Source: Pseudodesulfovibrio sp. JC047
Lineage (GTDB): Bacteria; Desulfobacterota; Desulfovibrionia; Desulfovibrionales; Desulfovibrionaceae
Length of the DNA stretch: 64,000 bases
Direction: 5' to 3'
Assembly (NCBI RefSeq): GCF_010468615.1
Contig: NZ_WUEH01000015.1
Span: 28,419-92,418 of the forward strand
Positions 39,806-48,016 of the stretch are shown here, one piece after another. Under the pieces are notes generated by a model that saw only the letters and a list, made by a program, of their open reading frames with translations, was not told the origin of the DNA and ran no database searches. Position 1 is the first letter of the stretch. Every line of letters starts with the position of its first letter. Position numbers and translations under genes: made by a program.

Positions 39806-40333
39806 ATGCTACAGATTATGACGAAATCAGCATCCAATACTTCTGTCCCTGCCTTCAGGTCCGGCAAGGCGTCCAGACGGTTCCTTCGGAATCTGGTCTG
39901 GGTGCTCGTGATCGGTGGGCTGTTTCTTGGTGGACAAGGACTTCGGTACATGTTCCGTTTCACACAGCTTTCGCAGATTCGGAGTGAAATAAAATCTTTA
40001 TATATTTCAGCTCTTGGGCAGGATATCGGTAACTCACCGTTTGGCCGTCTCCAATTTGAACACGGGAAGCTCCTGGCATCGAAACGGATCGGGTTGGACC
40101 CGCTCAGACTGCTTGCGGCCCTGAGCCGACCTGCGGATGAAAATCTGCGGCTCGAAGGCGTGACCTTGAGTGGCAAGACCGGACGGGTTCGCGGTGTTTT
40201 TTCCGGGAGCGAACAGGAATTCAAGGCATATATGGAGACGTTGACCAACGACGATCACTACCTGTTTTCAATATACAAGCGTGATCCCATGGAAAACGGC
40301 TCGGTGTTTATTCTGCATGTGGAGTTGCAATAA
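39806..40333 (+). CDS. Type II secretion GspL-like protein, C-terminal portion only
   Basis: 175 residues; ATG 39818 is an alternative start and no clear ribosome-binding site is visible. A short basic N-terminus, one helix (NLVWVLVIGGLFLGGQGL), then a periplasmic ferredoxin-like region ending GSVFILHVELQ. This fits the membrane helix plus periplasmic domain of GspL, without its large cytoplasmic actin-like domain. The assignment depends on the two following genes, which resemble gspM and gspN. It abuts gspM-like within one base. Confidence 0.55.
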   Translation: MLQIMTKSASNTSVPAFRSGKASRRFLRNLVWVLVIGGLFLGGQGLRYMFRFTQLSQIRSEIKSLYISALGQDIGNSPFGRLQFEHGKLLASKRIGLDPLRLLAALSRPADENLRLEGVTLSGKTGRVRGVFSGSEQEFKAYMETLTNDDHYLFSIYKRDPMENGSVFILHVELQ

Positions 40334-40830
40334 TGGCGCACAATGAACGGACATATCCATGGAGCAACTGGCCTCCAGCGTCGCAACAACGGCTTTTCAA
40401 AATGGTGTTGCTCGGCTTGGCCGGTGCTTTCTTTTCCGTGTTTGTGGGCGTGTATCTGTTTACCAGCACCTTGGAGCAGCAGATTGTCGCCGAAAAGGAA
40501 CAATACGCGCGGGTGATGCCGATTGTTCAGGGAATCCATGCGCTGCGGGCCAAACAGGGAGACCTGGCCCGGCTGACGGTCAAGGACGCAACGTGGCGGA
40601 TCATTGATGAGAGAATGTTGGAGAGCCGTTTGACGTCCATTCGGTCCACTGGCTTGAATGATTCAAACGATGCCGTTCAGGTGACTTTTACCGGGGTGAC
40701 CCTGATTATGTTGACAGATTTCTTGCAGGATTTGCGGGACCGAGCCAGTCTGCAAACGCCTGAATTCACTTTGACTCGCAACAACGATGATCCGCGTCTG
40801 GCTGACGTGCATCTCGTGCTGTCCCGGTGA
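40333..40830 (+). CDS. Type II secretion GspM-like protein
   Basis: 165 residues. Cytoplasmic N-terminus, one helix (MVLLGLAGAFFSVFVGVYLF), a short coiled region, and a periplasmic ferredoxin-like domain (RLTSIRSTGLNDSNDAVQVT, TLIMLTDFLQDLRDRASL). This is the GspM/PilO-type layout of inner-membrane platform proteins. The start overlaps the end of the gspL-like gene and the stop overlaps the GTG of the next (GTGA). Confidence 0.6.
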   Translation: MAHNERTYPWSNWPPASQQRLFKMVLLGLAGAFFSVFVGVYLFTSTLEQQIVAEKEQYARVMPIVQGIHALRAKQGDLARLTVKDATWRIIDERMLESRLTSIRSTGLNDSNDAVQVTFTGVTLIMLTDFLQDLRDRASLQTPEFTLTRNNDDPRLADVHLVLSR

Positions 40831-41588
40831 TCGTCATGGCCATCATGCCTTCTTTGCAGACGCGTTCATCCCTCCCGGGACGGATTCTTGCCCGGTTTTT
40901 CCTGATTTTGTTGGGTTTTGCGATCGGCATCGCGTTGTTCATGCCGTGGAACAAGATTTGGGCATCGGCCCTGGCCCGTGTGGACATGCAGCTTCCTTCC
41001 GTGGGGCTGACATGGGACGCGATCGACCGGGACGGTCCGCTGAATTTTCGTGTGCGGAATTTGAGGATAACCATGGCGCAGACCCCTGGGGCCTTGCGAT
41101 TTCAACACGCGTATGTCTCCATGGGATTTTCGCCTTTGGCCACGGTTCGACTGGATACCGGCGGTCCGCAATGTGTGCTGGAGTTGTTTTCCAATGGCGT
41201 GTTCGAGTTTGAAGGCGACCTGAACCTGACCTATTTGTTGGGCATGAGTGATTTCAAAGGAGAATTGCGCGCATCCGGAAGCCTCTTCTTGCCTGATGGT
41301 GCCCGGTTGCCACATTCGGGCTGGGTGGATATTCGATCGCAACGGCTGGTTTTGCCTGGGGACAAGAGTGTCGAAGATTTTGCCTTCATGGCTGAAATCG
41401 ATCATGAGACCATGAATATTCGCGATTTTTCCATGAAAAGTCCGTTCATGTATAAATCAACCGGCTCGGCCACGCTTGATCCCGACAACCTTTTTCGCAC
41501 CATGTTTTCACTCACCGGAGAAATGACGGTTGGGCGTGAAACCTTCTCCTATCCTTTGAACGGTTCGTTAACTGACGCGATCTGGTAA
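40827..41588 (+). CDS. Type II secretion GspN-like protein
   Basis: 253 residues from GTG 40827, with ATG 40836 and 40845 as alternatives. One helix (ILARFFLILLGFAIGIALFM), then an AsmA/GspN-like beta-rich periplasmic region with repeated strand patterns (VGLTWDAIDRDGPLNFRVRN, LMGSD-like MSDFKGELRASGSLFLPDGA). It resembles the GspN family of deltaproteobacterial type II systems. gspC-K and the E/F motor genes are absent from the window, so the trio may serve a dispersed system or another envelope machine. Confidence 0.6.
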   Translation: MIVMAIMPSLQTRSSLPGRILARFFLILLGFAIGIALFMPWNKIWASALARVDMQLPSVGLTWDAIDRDGPLNFRVRNLRITMAQTPGALRFQHAYVSMGFSPLATVRLDTGGPQCVLELFSNGVFEFEGDLNLTYLLGMSDFKGELRASGSLFLPDGARLPHSGWVDIRSQRLVLPGDKSVEDFAFMAEIDHETMNIRDFSMKSPFMYKSTGSATLDPDNLFRTMFSLTGEMTVGRETFSYPLNGSLTDAIW

Positions 41589-41639
41589 GTCTCCTTTTTG
41601 AAAAAGACGGGATGAAGCGGTCCCTTGAACACGGAAAAC

Positions 41640-41665
41640 GCCCTGCCAGCGTGTGCTGACAGGGC
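41640..41665. terminator. Hairpin between gspN-like gene and korC
   Basis: GCCCTG-c-CAGC-gtgt-GCTG-a-CAGGGC between convergent genes; likely a bidirectional terminator. Confidence 0.7.
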
Positions 41666-41692
41666 GCGGTATAAGTGCTGTTTCGGTGGTGC

Positions 41693-42235
41693 CTAGCTGA
41701 CGTGCTTGGCTCCGGCCTTGATGGCTTCCGTGTTGGCGGGAATAAGTTTGTGATAGCGAGCGGAAATCACGTTTTCGAGCGAGCCGATAACGGCGTCGAG
41801 AGGAATGATTCCGGTTGCCTGCACAAACGCGCCGATGGCGACCATGTTGGCCATGCGGGTGTTGCCCAGCTCGTCGGCGATCTCGTTGCAGGGAACGCCG
41901 TAACATTTCAGCCGATCCGTATCAGCCAACTCCATGTCAATGAGTGAGGAGTTGATGATGTGGATCCCACCGTCTTCCACGCGCGGCTGGAATTTGTCCA
42001 GAGACGGGCGGTTCATGGCGATAAGGGATTTGGGCCGAAGGATAATGGGCGAACCAATGTCTTCCTGAGAAAGAACCACGGTGCAGTTGGCTGTACCGCC
42101 ACGCATTTCCGGGCCGTAGACCGGGATATAGGTGACGTTGAGGTCGTCTTTCATGCCTGCGTAGGCGAGCAGGTTGCCGATGAGCATGACGCCCTGGCCA
42201 CCAAAGCCCGCGATGATGGTATCCATGTACCGCAT
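41693..42235 (-). CDS. korC: 2-oxoacid:ferredoxin oxidoreductase, gamma subunit
   Basis: 180 residues. Pyruvate/2-oxoacid oxidoreductase gamma domain: TIIAGFGGQGVMLIGNLLAY, PVYGPEMRGGTANCTVVLS, and NTRMANMVAIGAFVQATG. It is the last gene of a four-gene minus-strand operon in order D-A-B-C. Its ATG overlaps the stop of the beta subunit (TAATG), giving coupled translation. The complex oxidatively decarboxylates a 2-oxoacid to acyl-CoA and reduces ferredoxin; substrate (2-oxoglutarate or branched-chain 2-oxoacids) is not decided by sequence. Confidence 0.9.
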   Translation of the reverse strand: MRYMDTIIAGFGGQGVMLIGNLLAYAGMKDDLNVTYIPVYGPEMRGGTANCTVVLSQEDIGSPIILRPKSLIAMNRPSLDKFQPRVEDGGIHIINSSLIDMELADTDRLKCYGVPCNEIADELGNTRMANMVAIGAFVQATGIIPLDAVIGSLENVISARYHKLIPANTEAIKAGAKHVS

Positions 42236-43005
42236 TAGCAGACACCTCCTTCTTCGGATACGTCCTTGTACACGCCAAGTGGGTAGTACGGGATCATTTC
42301 CTTCTGGATGCGCTCGTTGGCCTGCAACGGGGTCATTTTCCAGTTGGTCGGGCAGGCAGACAGCAGTTCCACAAAACCGAATCCAGTGTTGTTGAGCTGG
42401 AATTCAAAGGCTTTTTTCAGGTACTTTTTGGCCTGACGGATGTTCTTGACGCAGTCCAGCGAGCCGCGAGCCGCAAAGGCGACACCGCCAAGGGAGGCGA
42501 TGATCTCGGTCATGCGGATGGGCGCACCTTCATGGGTCTGACACCGACCGGCCGGAGTGGTGGTCGTGGTCTGTCCGATGAGTGTGGTGGGTGCCATCTG
42601 GCCGCCGGTCATGCCGTAGACGGTGTTGTTGACGAAAACAACACAGATCTTTTCGCCACGGTTGGCGGCGTGCATGATTTCGGCCATGCCGATGGAGGCC
42701 AGATCGCCGTCACCTTGATAGGTGAAGACAAAGTGGTCCGGACGTGAACGTTTGACGCCGGTGGCGACTGCGGGTGCGCGACCATGCGGGGCTTCGACCG
42801 CATCCACGTTCAGGTAATTATACAGGAAGACCGAACACCCGATGGAGGTGGTCATGAGGGTCTTTTCCGCCAGGTTCATCTCGTCCAGCAATTCACCGAT
42901 CAGTCGGTGGGCGACACCATGGTGACACCCGGGACAATAGTGGGTGGGACGATCGATAACGGATTCCGGTTTCTGGAATACTATTTTTTCGTGTGTATCT
43001 GACAT
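42235..43005 (-). CDS. korB: 2-oxoacid:ferredoxin oxidoreductase, beta subunit (TPP-binding)
   Basis: 256 residues. Thiamine-diphosphate-binding beta subunit: HYCPGCHHGVAHRLIGE at the N-terminus (cysteine-rich entry), the TPP motif YQGDGDLASIGMAEIMHAAN ending with the VNN asparagines, and ARGSLDCVKNIRQAKKYLK. In this family, it holds the cofactor and the reductase-proximal cluster ligands. The gene directly follows korA (TAAATG) and overlaps korC by one base. Confidence 0.92.
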   Translation of the reverse strand: MSDTHEKIVFQKPESVIDRPTHYCPGCHHGVAHRLIGELLDEMNLAEKTLMTTSIGCSVFLYNYLNVDAVEAPHGRAPAVATGVKRSRPDHFVFTYQGDGDLASIGMAEIMHAANRGEKICVVFVNNTVYGMTGGQMAPTTLIGQTTTTTPAGRCQTHEGAPIRMTEIIASLGGVAFAARGSLDCVKNIRQAKKYLKKAFEFQLNNTGFGFVELLSACPTNWKMTPLQANERIQKEMIPYYPLGVYKDVSEEGGVC

Positions 43006-44076
43006 TTATTTACCCTCCAAGCATTTGAGGATTGGCTCCTCGAGCTCGTCCGGGGTGGGCAGGTTACCGGGATAGATCGGGTAGAAGTCCGAATCGGTCA
43101 CTGTGCGGATCGCAAGGCGGACATCGTCGAGCATCTGGCCCAGATTGTGTTCGATGGTCAGGAAGCGTTTGCCCTGCTCGGCCAGTGCCTTGAGTTCGGC
43201 AGACGGGAACGGGTACAGGGTGATGGGTCGGAACAGGCCGACCTTTTTGCCGTCTTTCCTGAATTTGCGGACAGCGGTCTTGGCGATGCGGCCAATGGAA
43301 CCGTAGGCACAGATGATGAGATCGGCGTCTTCGGTTTCAAATTGTTCACATTCTGCCAGATCGGTCCAGGCGTCATATTTGGCTTGCAGATGTTTGTTCT
43401 GCTCGGCCAGTTCACCTTCTGCGAGGAAGAGTGATTTGATGAGACGTTTGTCGCGTCCACCGTCTCGGCCGGTGATGGCCCAGTCGCGTCCGCCATTTTC
43501 GTCAACATCTTCAGGTTCCCACGGGGTGATCGGTTCTTTCATCTGGCCGAGAATGGCGTCGCCGAGGATGAGAACCGGAGTCCGGTGTTCAAAGGCGATG
43601 TCAAAGGCGCGGATGGTCAGGTCATAGGCTTCCTGCACGGTGCCGGGACCAAAGGTGAAATGGCGATAGTCGCCGTGCCCGCCGCCTCGGGTGGACTGAT
43701 AATAGTCACCCTGGGCCGGGCCGATGTCACCAAGACCCGGTCCGCCACGGTTCATGTTCACGACAACTGCCGGGACTTCTGAACCGGCCATATACGAGAT
43801 GGCTTCCTGCTTCAGGGAAAGCCCCGGGGATGAGGAAGAGGTCATGGCGCGGACACCGGTTGCTCCGGCTCCGAGCAGCATGTTTGCTGCGGCCACTTCG
43901 GATTCGGCCTGAACGAAATCGCCGCCGGCCTTGATCATTTCAGACGACATGAATTCGGGGATGTCGTTCTGAGGGGTGATTGGATACCCGAAAAAACAGC
44001 GACATTTGGCAGCGAGTGCGCCGCGAGCAATGGCTTCATTTCCTTTAACAAAAATGCGTTCTGCTTTTTTGGTCAT
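43006..44076 (-). CDS. korA: 2-oxoacid:ferredoxin oxidoreductase, alpha subunit (KorA/VorB type)
   Basis: About 356 residues from ATG 44076, the first base after the ferredoxin gene; the longer frame runs antiparallel through that gene and is rejected. Pyrimidine-binding domain with RCFFGYPITPQNDIPEF, AESEVAAANMLLGAGATG, SSSSPGLSLKQEAISYM, and transketolase C-terminal domain ADLIICAYGSIGRIAKTAV, then FRPITLYPFP. The start phrase resembles proteins annotated VorB (3-methyl-2-oxobutanoate dehydrogenase) in sulfate reducers, so either Kor or Vor activity is possible. Confidence 0.9.
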   Translation of the reverse strand: MTKKAERIFVKGNEAIARGALAAKCRCFFGYPITPQNDIPEFMSSEMIKAGGDFVQAESEVAAANMLLGAGATGVRAMTSSSSPGLSLKQEAISYMAGSEVPAVVVNMNRGGPGLGDIGPAQGDYYQSTRGGGHGDYRHFTFGPGTVQEAYDLTIRAFDIAFEHRTPVLILGDAILGQMKEPITPWEPEDVDENGGRDWAITGRDGGRDKRLIKSLFLAEGELAEQNKHLQAKYDAWTDLAECEQFETEDADLIICAYGSIGRIAKTAVRKFRKDGKKVGLFRPITLYPFPSAELKALAEQGKRFLTIEHNLGQMLDDVRLAIRTVTDSDFYPIYPGNLPTPDELEEPILKCLEGK

Positions 44077-44077
44077 A

Positions 44078-44311
44078 CTATTTGCCCCCCTTTTTCTTTG
44101 GGGTGCGATACACTGTGATTGCCACATCTGGGCAGATAGTGGCGCAGGATGCGCAACCTGTACATTTGTCCGCATCAGCTTCGGGCACTTCAGCGACCTT
44201 GTAGCCACTGAGGTTGAACCGGTCCGATTGGACGATGATGTCAACAGGACAGACGGTGGTGCAGAGCAAGCACCCTTTGCACCGATCTTCCTGGACCTCG
44301 ATTCGAGACAT
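44078..44311 (-). CDS. korD: 2-oxoacid:ferredoxin oxidoreductase, ferredoxin-like delta subunit
   Basis: 77 residues with two 4Fe-4S motifs: CKGCLLCTTVCP and CTGCASCATICP. It carries electrons from the alpha/beta catalytic core to free ferredoxin. First gene of the operon; korA starts immediately after its stop. Lysine-rich tail (TPKKKGGK). Confidence 0.93.
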   Translation of the reverse strand: MSRIEVQEDRCKGCLLCTTVCPVDIIVQSDRFNLSGYKVAEVPEADADKCTGCASCATICPDVAITVYRTPKKKGGK

Positions 44312-44355
44312 GTATTACTCCAGTTCTGTGAATGATAGTAAAAGGTTAAAGCCGT

Positions 44356-45438
44356 CTATATGATAAGCATCGCATCTCCGTAGGAGAAAAAGCGAAAGCC
44401 GTTTTTCAAGGCATGTTCATAGGCCGAGAGAATAGTCTTTCTTCCAGCAAGAGCCGAGATCATAATGATGAGCGATGATTCTGGCAAATGGAAGTTCGTT
44501 AGAATGCCATCGATGACCTTGAATTCATAGCCCGGAGATATGAAAATAGTTGTTTCTCCCTGAAATGGTCCGATTTTGCCGGACTCTCGGACCATGCCTT
44601 CAAGGGTTCGTGCGCTGGTAGTGCCCACCGCAATGACCGGGCGACCCTCGGCTTTGGCCTTCAGAATTGCTGCGGTGGTAGAGTCGGGAACCTCTATATA
44701 TTCCGAGTGCATTTGGTGGTCACGGATGTCTTTTGCCCTGACCGGACTGAACGTGCCATAGCCGACATACAGTGTGACTTCCGCCCATTCAATCCCTTTG
44801 TCTTGGATTTTTCCCCGTATTTCCGGCGTGAAATGAAGTCCGGCGGTGGGTGCGGCCACGGATCCGGTCTTGTCTACGTTGGCATAGGTGGTCTGATACC
44901 GTTCTCTGTCTGCCTCGCAATCCGGGCGTTTGATGTAGGGAGGCAGTGGCAGGTGCCCCAACTCGGTGAAAAGTTCTGTCAGATCGCCCTTCCATTGCAG
45001 TTCGACCTGCCAACGACCAAATTCGCCCGCTGTCCCTGCGACCAGACAAAACGTGTCGGTAAAGGTGATGGTGGTTCCGGGTTTTGGTGTTTTCGAGGCA
45101 CGGAGCAGCCCTTCCACTGTGGCCGTTGTCCAGCCGTCTTTTTCACGAGACTGGATGAGCGGCAACGGGGTGAGCAGCAGAAATTCGACCCGTCCACCTG
45201 TAGGCTTGGTGCCAAAAACCCGGGCCGGAATGACTCGGGAATTGTTGGCCACGAGCAAGGCGTTGTCCGGGAGGTGATCCAGCAGATCAGAAAAGGTGGA
45301 CACGGTCGTTGTGTTCGTTGTGCGGTCGAGCACCAAAAGGCGTGATCCGTCACGACGATCAGCCGGTTCTTGGGCGATCTGGTCCTCTGGAAGGTCGTAA
45401 TTATAGCTTTCAAGCAGGTAATCTTCGGGTATTTCCAT
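44356..45438 (-). CDS. queA: S-adenosylmethionine:tRNA ribosyltransferase-isomerase
   Basis: 360 residues from 45438 (MEIPEDYLLESYNYDLPEDQ, the family start); 93 upstream codons are open but unlike the family. Conserved motifs: IAQEPADRRDGSRLL, NNSRVIPARVFG, LPLPPYIKR, VAAPTAGLHFTPE, GYGTFSPVRAKDI, MHSEYIEVP, and the C-terminal SALAGRKTILSAYEHAL. It transfers the ribosyl group of SAM to preQ1 in tRNA, forming epoxyqueuosine. It is probably separate from the kor operon, whose first gene starts 44 bases further on in the same direction. Confidence 0.96.
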   Translation of the reverse strand: MEIPEDYLLESYNYDLPEDQIAQEPADRRDGSRLLVLDRTTNTTTVSTFSDLLDHLPDNALLVANNSRVIPARVFGTKPTGGRVEFLLLTPLPLIQSREKDGWTTATVEGLLRASKTPKPGTTITFTDTFCLVAGTAGEFGRWQVELQWKGDLTELFTELGHLPLPPYIKRPDCEADRERYQTTYANVDKTGSVAAPTAGLHFTPEIRGKIQDKGIEWAEVTLYVGYGTFSPVRAKDIRDHQMHSEYIEVPDSTTAAILKAKAEGRPVIAVGTTSARTLEGMVRESGKIGPFQGETTIFISPGYEFKVIDGILTNFHLPESSLIIMISALAGRKTILSAYEHALKNGFRFFSYGDAMLII

Positions 45439-45595
45439 AAATATATATCCATCGGTTGGAGGAACTTTGTGTTGTACAACACCTGGAAATGCAACGGAAT
45501 CTTTTTCTTTTCCTGTAATATCAGCATGTTGTGTGCAAAACGGTCGCTTTTCGCTTGGGGCTTGATATTGGTGGTAATCATGGTATTCCATAAAT

Positions 45596-46273
45596 ATGAA
45601 TTGGCTTTCCGTGGCTGAGATAGCCAAACGCACTCGAATCCCCGCACCGACCGCCCGTCGGTATGCTGCGCTGTTCAAGGATTTCCTTGGCGGCCGCAAG
45701 ATGGGCCGTGTCACCAAGTATCCTGAAGAATCGCTTGTTATTTTCGAACGAATTTCTCGACTCTACGGTGAAGGCCGTGTGACGAATGAGATCGACGAGA
45801 TCTTGCGGACAGAGTTTCCGCGGACGATCGAGGTGGAACATTCGTCGATCACGGGTGTGGCTCCTCGGGAAAATTCCATGGAATTGGCATCCACATTCAA
45901 TGAGGTTATCGGCAAGGTTGCTGCCTGTATGGGCGTTATTGCCGACCAGAAGACCATCATTGATTCACAGCAGGAAGACATTCAGAAGCTCAAGACTGCG
46001 TTTGTTCTTTTGGCGCGTAGTCAGAAAAAATTGAAGGAACTGCCCATGTCCGAGGCGAGGTTGCCAGATGAAATTTTGGAGCAGACCAAGGCCTTGGAGC
46101 AGAAAGACGCCGAGATCGAAGAAATGACGGTCAAGTTGACGTTTGACACTTCGGACATTAAAGCCAAGTTGCAGATTCTTGAGTCGGAGCTTGTACGGCT
46201 TCGCAAGGATCGGCGTGAGATGGAAAAATATCTGCAAGACAAGATAGATCGGCTCAAGGCGTCGGCGTCTTGA
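45596..46273 (+). CDS. MerR-like HTH protein with C-terminal coiled coil
   Basis: 225 residues. N-terminal winged helix (LSVAEIAKRTRIPAPTARRY, wing GRVTKYPEESL), a middle segment with alternating helices, and a long C-terminal coiled coil (LQILESELVRLRKDRREMEK). The layout parallels the gene at 6954 but lacks that gene's last domain. No strong ribosome-binding site is visible before ATG 45596. It is divergent from queA and followed by a lipoprotein gene and coaBC. Confidence 0.7.
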   Translation: MNWLSVAEIAKRTRIPAPTARRYAALFKDFLGGRKMGRVTKYPEESLVIFERISRLYGEGRVTNEIDEILRTEFPRTIEVEHSSITGVAPRENSMELASTFNEVIGKVAACMGVIADQKTIIDSQQEDIQKLKTAFVLLARSQKKLKELPMSEARLPDEILEQTKALEQKDAEIEEMTVKLTFDTSDIKAKLQILESELVRLRKDRREMEKYLQDKIDRLKASAS

Positions 46274-46320
46274 ATCGGTGCAGGCATCAGTAAATTTCAG
46301 TGTATTCGGAGGAAGACCAC

Positions 46321-46785
46321 ATGCGTATTTTCAGATTGGTACTGCCGCTTTTGTGTGTATTGGGACTCATGGCGTGTACGACCACGGGCACGACGTCCAC
46401 CGGAAATGTGTCTGGTCAGTCCCCTTCCGCTCAATATCAGGAACCGGACTATTATCTCGATTTTGACGACATCATGATTCCCAAGGAGATCAGCTATAAG
46501 GCTGACGACTCCTACAAGCTTGACAATTCCAAGTTTCGTGCGGCGATCATGCGTTTTTCTGGTCGGGTCGAAGTCATGGAGCTGGTGCAGTATTTCGTGA
46601 ACAATATGACCAAGGACAATTGGACGCTGCTCTCCAATAACAAGGCAAGTAAGGTGCATGTGTTGAATTTTGAGAAATTCAACAAAAGCTGTGTGATTCA
46701 GATTGATGATAGTTTCGCTACAGCCACAACCACCATATTTGCCGTTGAAGTCAAAGAGACAGGTCATGGCCTGAAGAGTAAATAA
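46321..46785 (+). CDS. Small lipoprotein of unknown function
   Basis: 154 residues. ATG 46321 has GGAGG 8 bases upstream. Lipoprotein signal MRIFRLVLPLLCVLGLMAC with lipobox LMAC, a Thr/Ser/Gly spacer, then a compact alpha/beta domain (LDFDDIMIPKEISYKADDSY; MRFSGRVEVMELVQYFVNNM; DNWTLLSNN). The domain pattern of a helix after a G-R-V strand recalls small outer-membrane lipoproteins of unknown role. It lies 4 bases upstream of coaBC and is likely co-transcribed. Confidence 0.75.
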   Translation: MRIFRLVLPLLCVLGLMACTTTGTTSTGNVSGQSPSAQYQEPDYYLDFDDIMIPKEISYKADDSYKLDNSKFRAAIMRFSGRVEVMELVQYFVNNMTKDNWTLLSNNKASKVHVLNFEKFNKSCVIQIDDSFATATTTIFAVEVKETGHGLKSK

Positions 46786-46789
46786 TTCA

Positions 46790-48016
46790 ATGCAATCTCA
46801 TTACAGTTTTTCCGGTTTCATGGGCAAACGCGTCCATATGGGAGTGACCGGCTCCATTGCTGCGTACAAGGCACTTGATTTGGTGCGTTCTTTTCAGGAA
46901 TCCGAGTGCATGGTTTCCACCGTGCTGACCGAGGCCTGTACCAAGTTTATACAGCCGTTGAGTTTTGAAGCATTGGGGGCATCCCCGGTGTATACGAAGA
47001 TGTTTGAAGCGAATTCCGGTTCAGATACTACGTTCGATCATTTGGAACCAGGGCAGCTTGCCGATGTCATGGTGATTGCCCCGGCTTCGGCCAACACTAT
47101 GGCCAAGCTTGCGTTTGGACTGGCTGACGACATGCTGTCGTGCCAGGCTCTGGCTTTTTCCGGTCCCAAGCTCATTGCTCCAGCCATGAATCCCCGCATG
47201 TGGGCGGCTCCGGCCACCCAGCGCAATTGGGACATGCTGGGCGAATTGGGGTACATTCGGATTCAGCCCGATTCCGGTCATGTCGCGTGTGGCGATACGG
47301 GAACTGGACGACTGGCTCCTGTTGACGCTATTTTTATTGAGACCTTGAAGGCCCTGAGTCCTCAGGATCTGGCTGGGAAAAAGGTGCTTGTTTCCTTGGG
47401 ACCCACTCGGGAACCCTGGGACGCAGTCCGGTTTTGGTCTAATCCGTCCAGTGGTCTCATGGGAGGCTGCATGGCCGTGGCCGCTTACTTGCGCGGAGCG
47501 GATGTCACTGTTGTGACCGGACCGACCGAACTCGAATTTCCTGTCGGAATCGCCCGTGTGTCTGTGACCACTGCCCAGCAGATGTACGAAGCGTGCATGG
47601 ATCTGTGGCCTGAAATGGACATGGGATGTTTGACCGCTGCGGTGGCCGATTATCGGCCTGTTCCGTATGGCACTGACAAGTTCAAGAAGACCAGCACGGC
47701 TGGCGCCGGTTTGTCAATTGAGTTCGAGACCAACAAGGACATCCTTAAGAGTTTGGGGACGTGCAAAAAGAGTTCGCAAAAACTCATTGGTTTTGCGGCC
47801 GAAACACGGCATCTTCGAGAACAGGCCGAAAGAAAGCTTGAGTCCAAGAATCTCGATGTTATTGCGGCCAATGATATTTCCAAGGACGGCAGCGGATTTG
47901 GTGTTCCGACAAATCAGGTCTTTGTGTTGGATGCCAAGGGCCGCAAGGAATTGTGGTCGCAACTGCCGAAAACTGAAGTAGCGTGGAGATTATGGGATCA
48001 CCTTCTGCTCGACTGA
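46790..48016 (+). CDS. coaBC: Bifunctional phosphopantothenoylcysteine decarboxylase / phosphopantothenate-cysteine ligase
   Basis: 408 residues. CoaC half (about 1-185): flavin-binding GVTGSIAAYKALDLV, active His in FDHLEPGQLADVMVIAPASA, the PAMNPRMW substrate motif, and the Cys in HVACGDTGTGRL. CoaB half: SLGPTREPWDAVRFWSNPSS, AAVADYRP, FAAETRHL. It makes 4'-phosphopantetheine for coenzyme A. The N-terminus has about 10 extra residues; ATG at MGKRVHMGV could also start. The end overlaps the next gene by 25 bases. Confidence 0.95.
   Translation: MQSHYSFSGFMGKRVHMGVTGSIAAYKALDLVRSFQESECMVSTVLTEACTKFIQPLSFEALGASPVYTKMFEANSGSDTTFDHLEPGQLADVMVIAPASANTMAKLAFGLADDMLSCQALAFSGPKLIAPAMNPRMWAAPATQRNWDMLGELGYIRIQPDSGHVACGDTGTGRLAPVDAIFIETLKALSPQDLAGKKVLVSLGPTREPWDAVRFWSNPSSGLMGGCMAVAAYLRGADVTVVTGPTELEFPVGIARVSVTTAQQMYEACMDLWPEMDMGCLTAAVADYRPVPYGTDKFKKTSTAGAGLSIEFETNKDILKSLGTCKKSSQKLIGFAAETRHLREQAERKLESKNLDVIAANDISKDGSGFGVPTNQVFVLDAKGRKELWSQLPKTEVAWRLWDHLLLD

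Noticed and set aside
44078..44244. 56-residue N-terminal extension of korA
   Set aside because: It would read through the conserved ferredoxin gene in another frame; the family start MTKKAERIFVKGN at 44076 is preferred.
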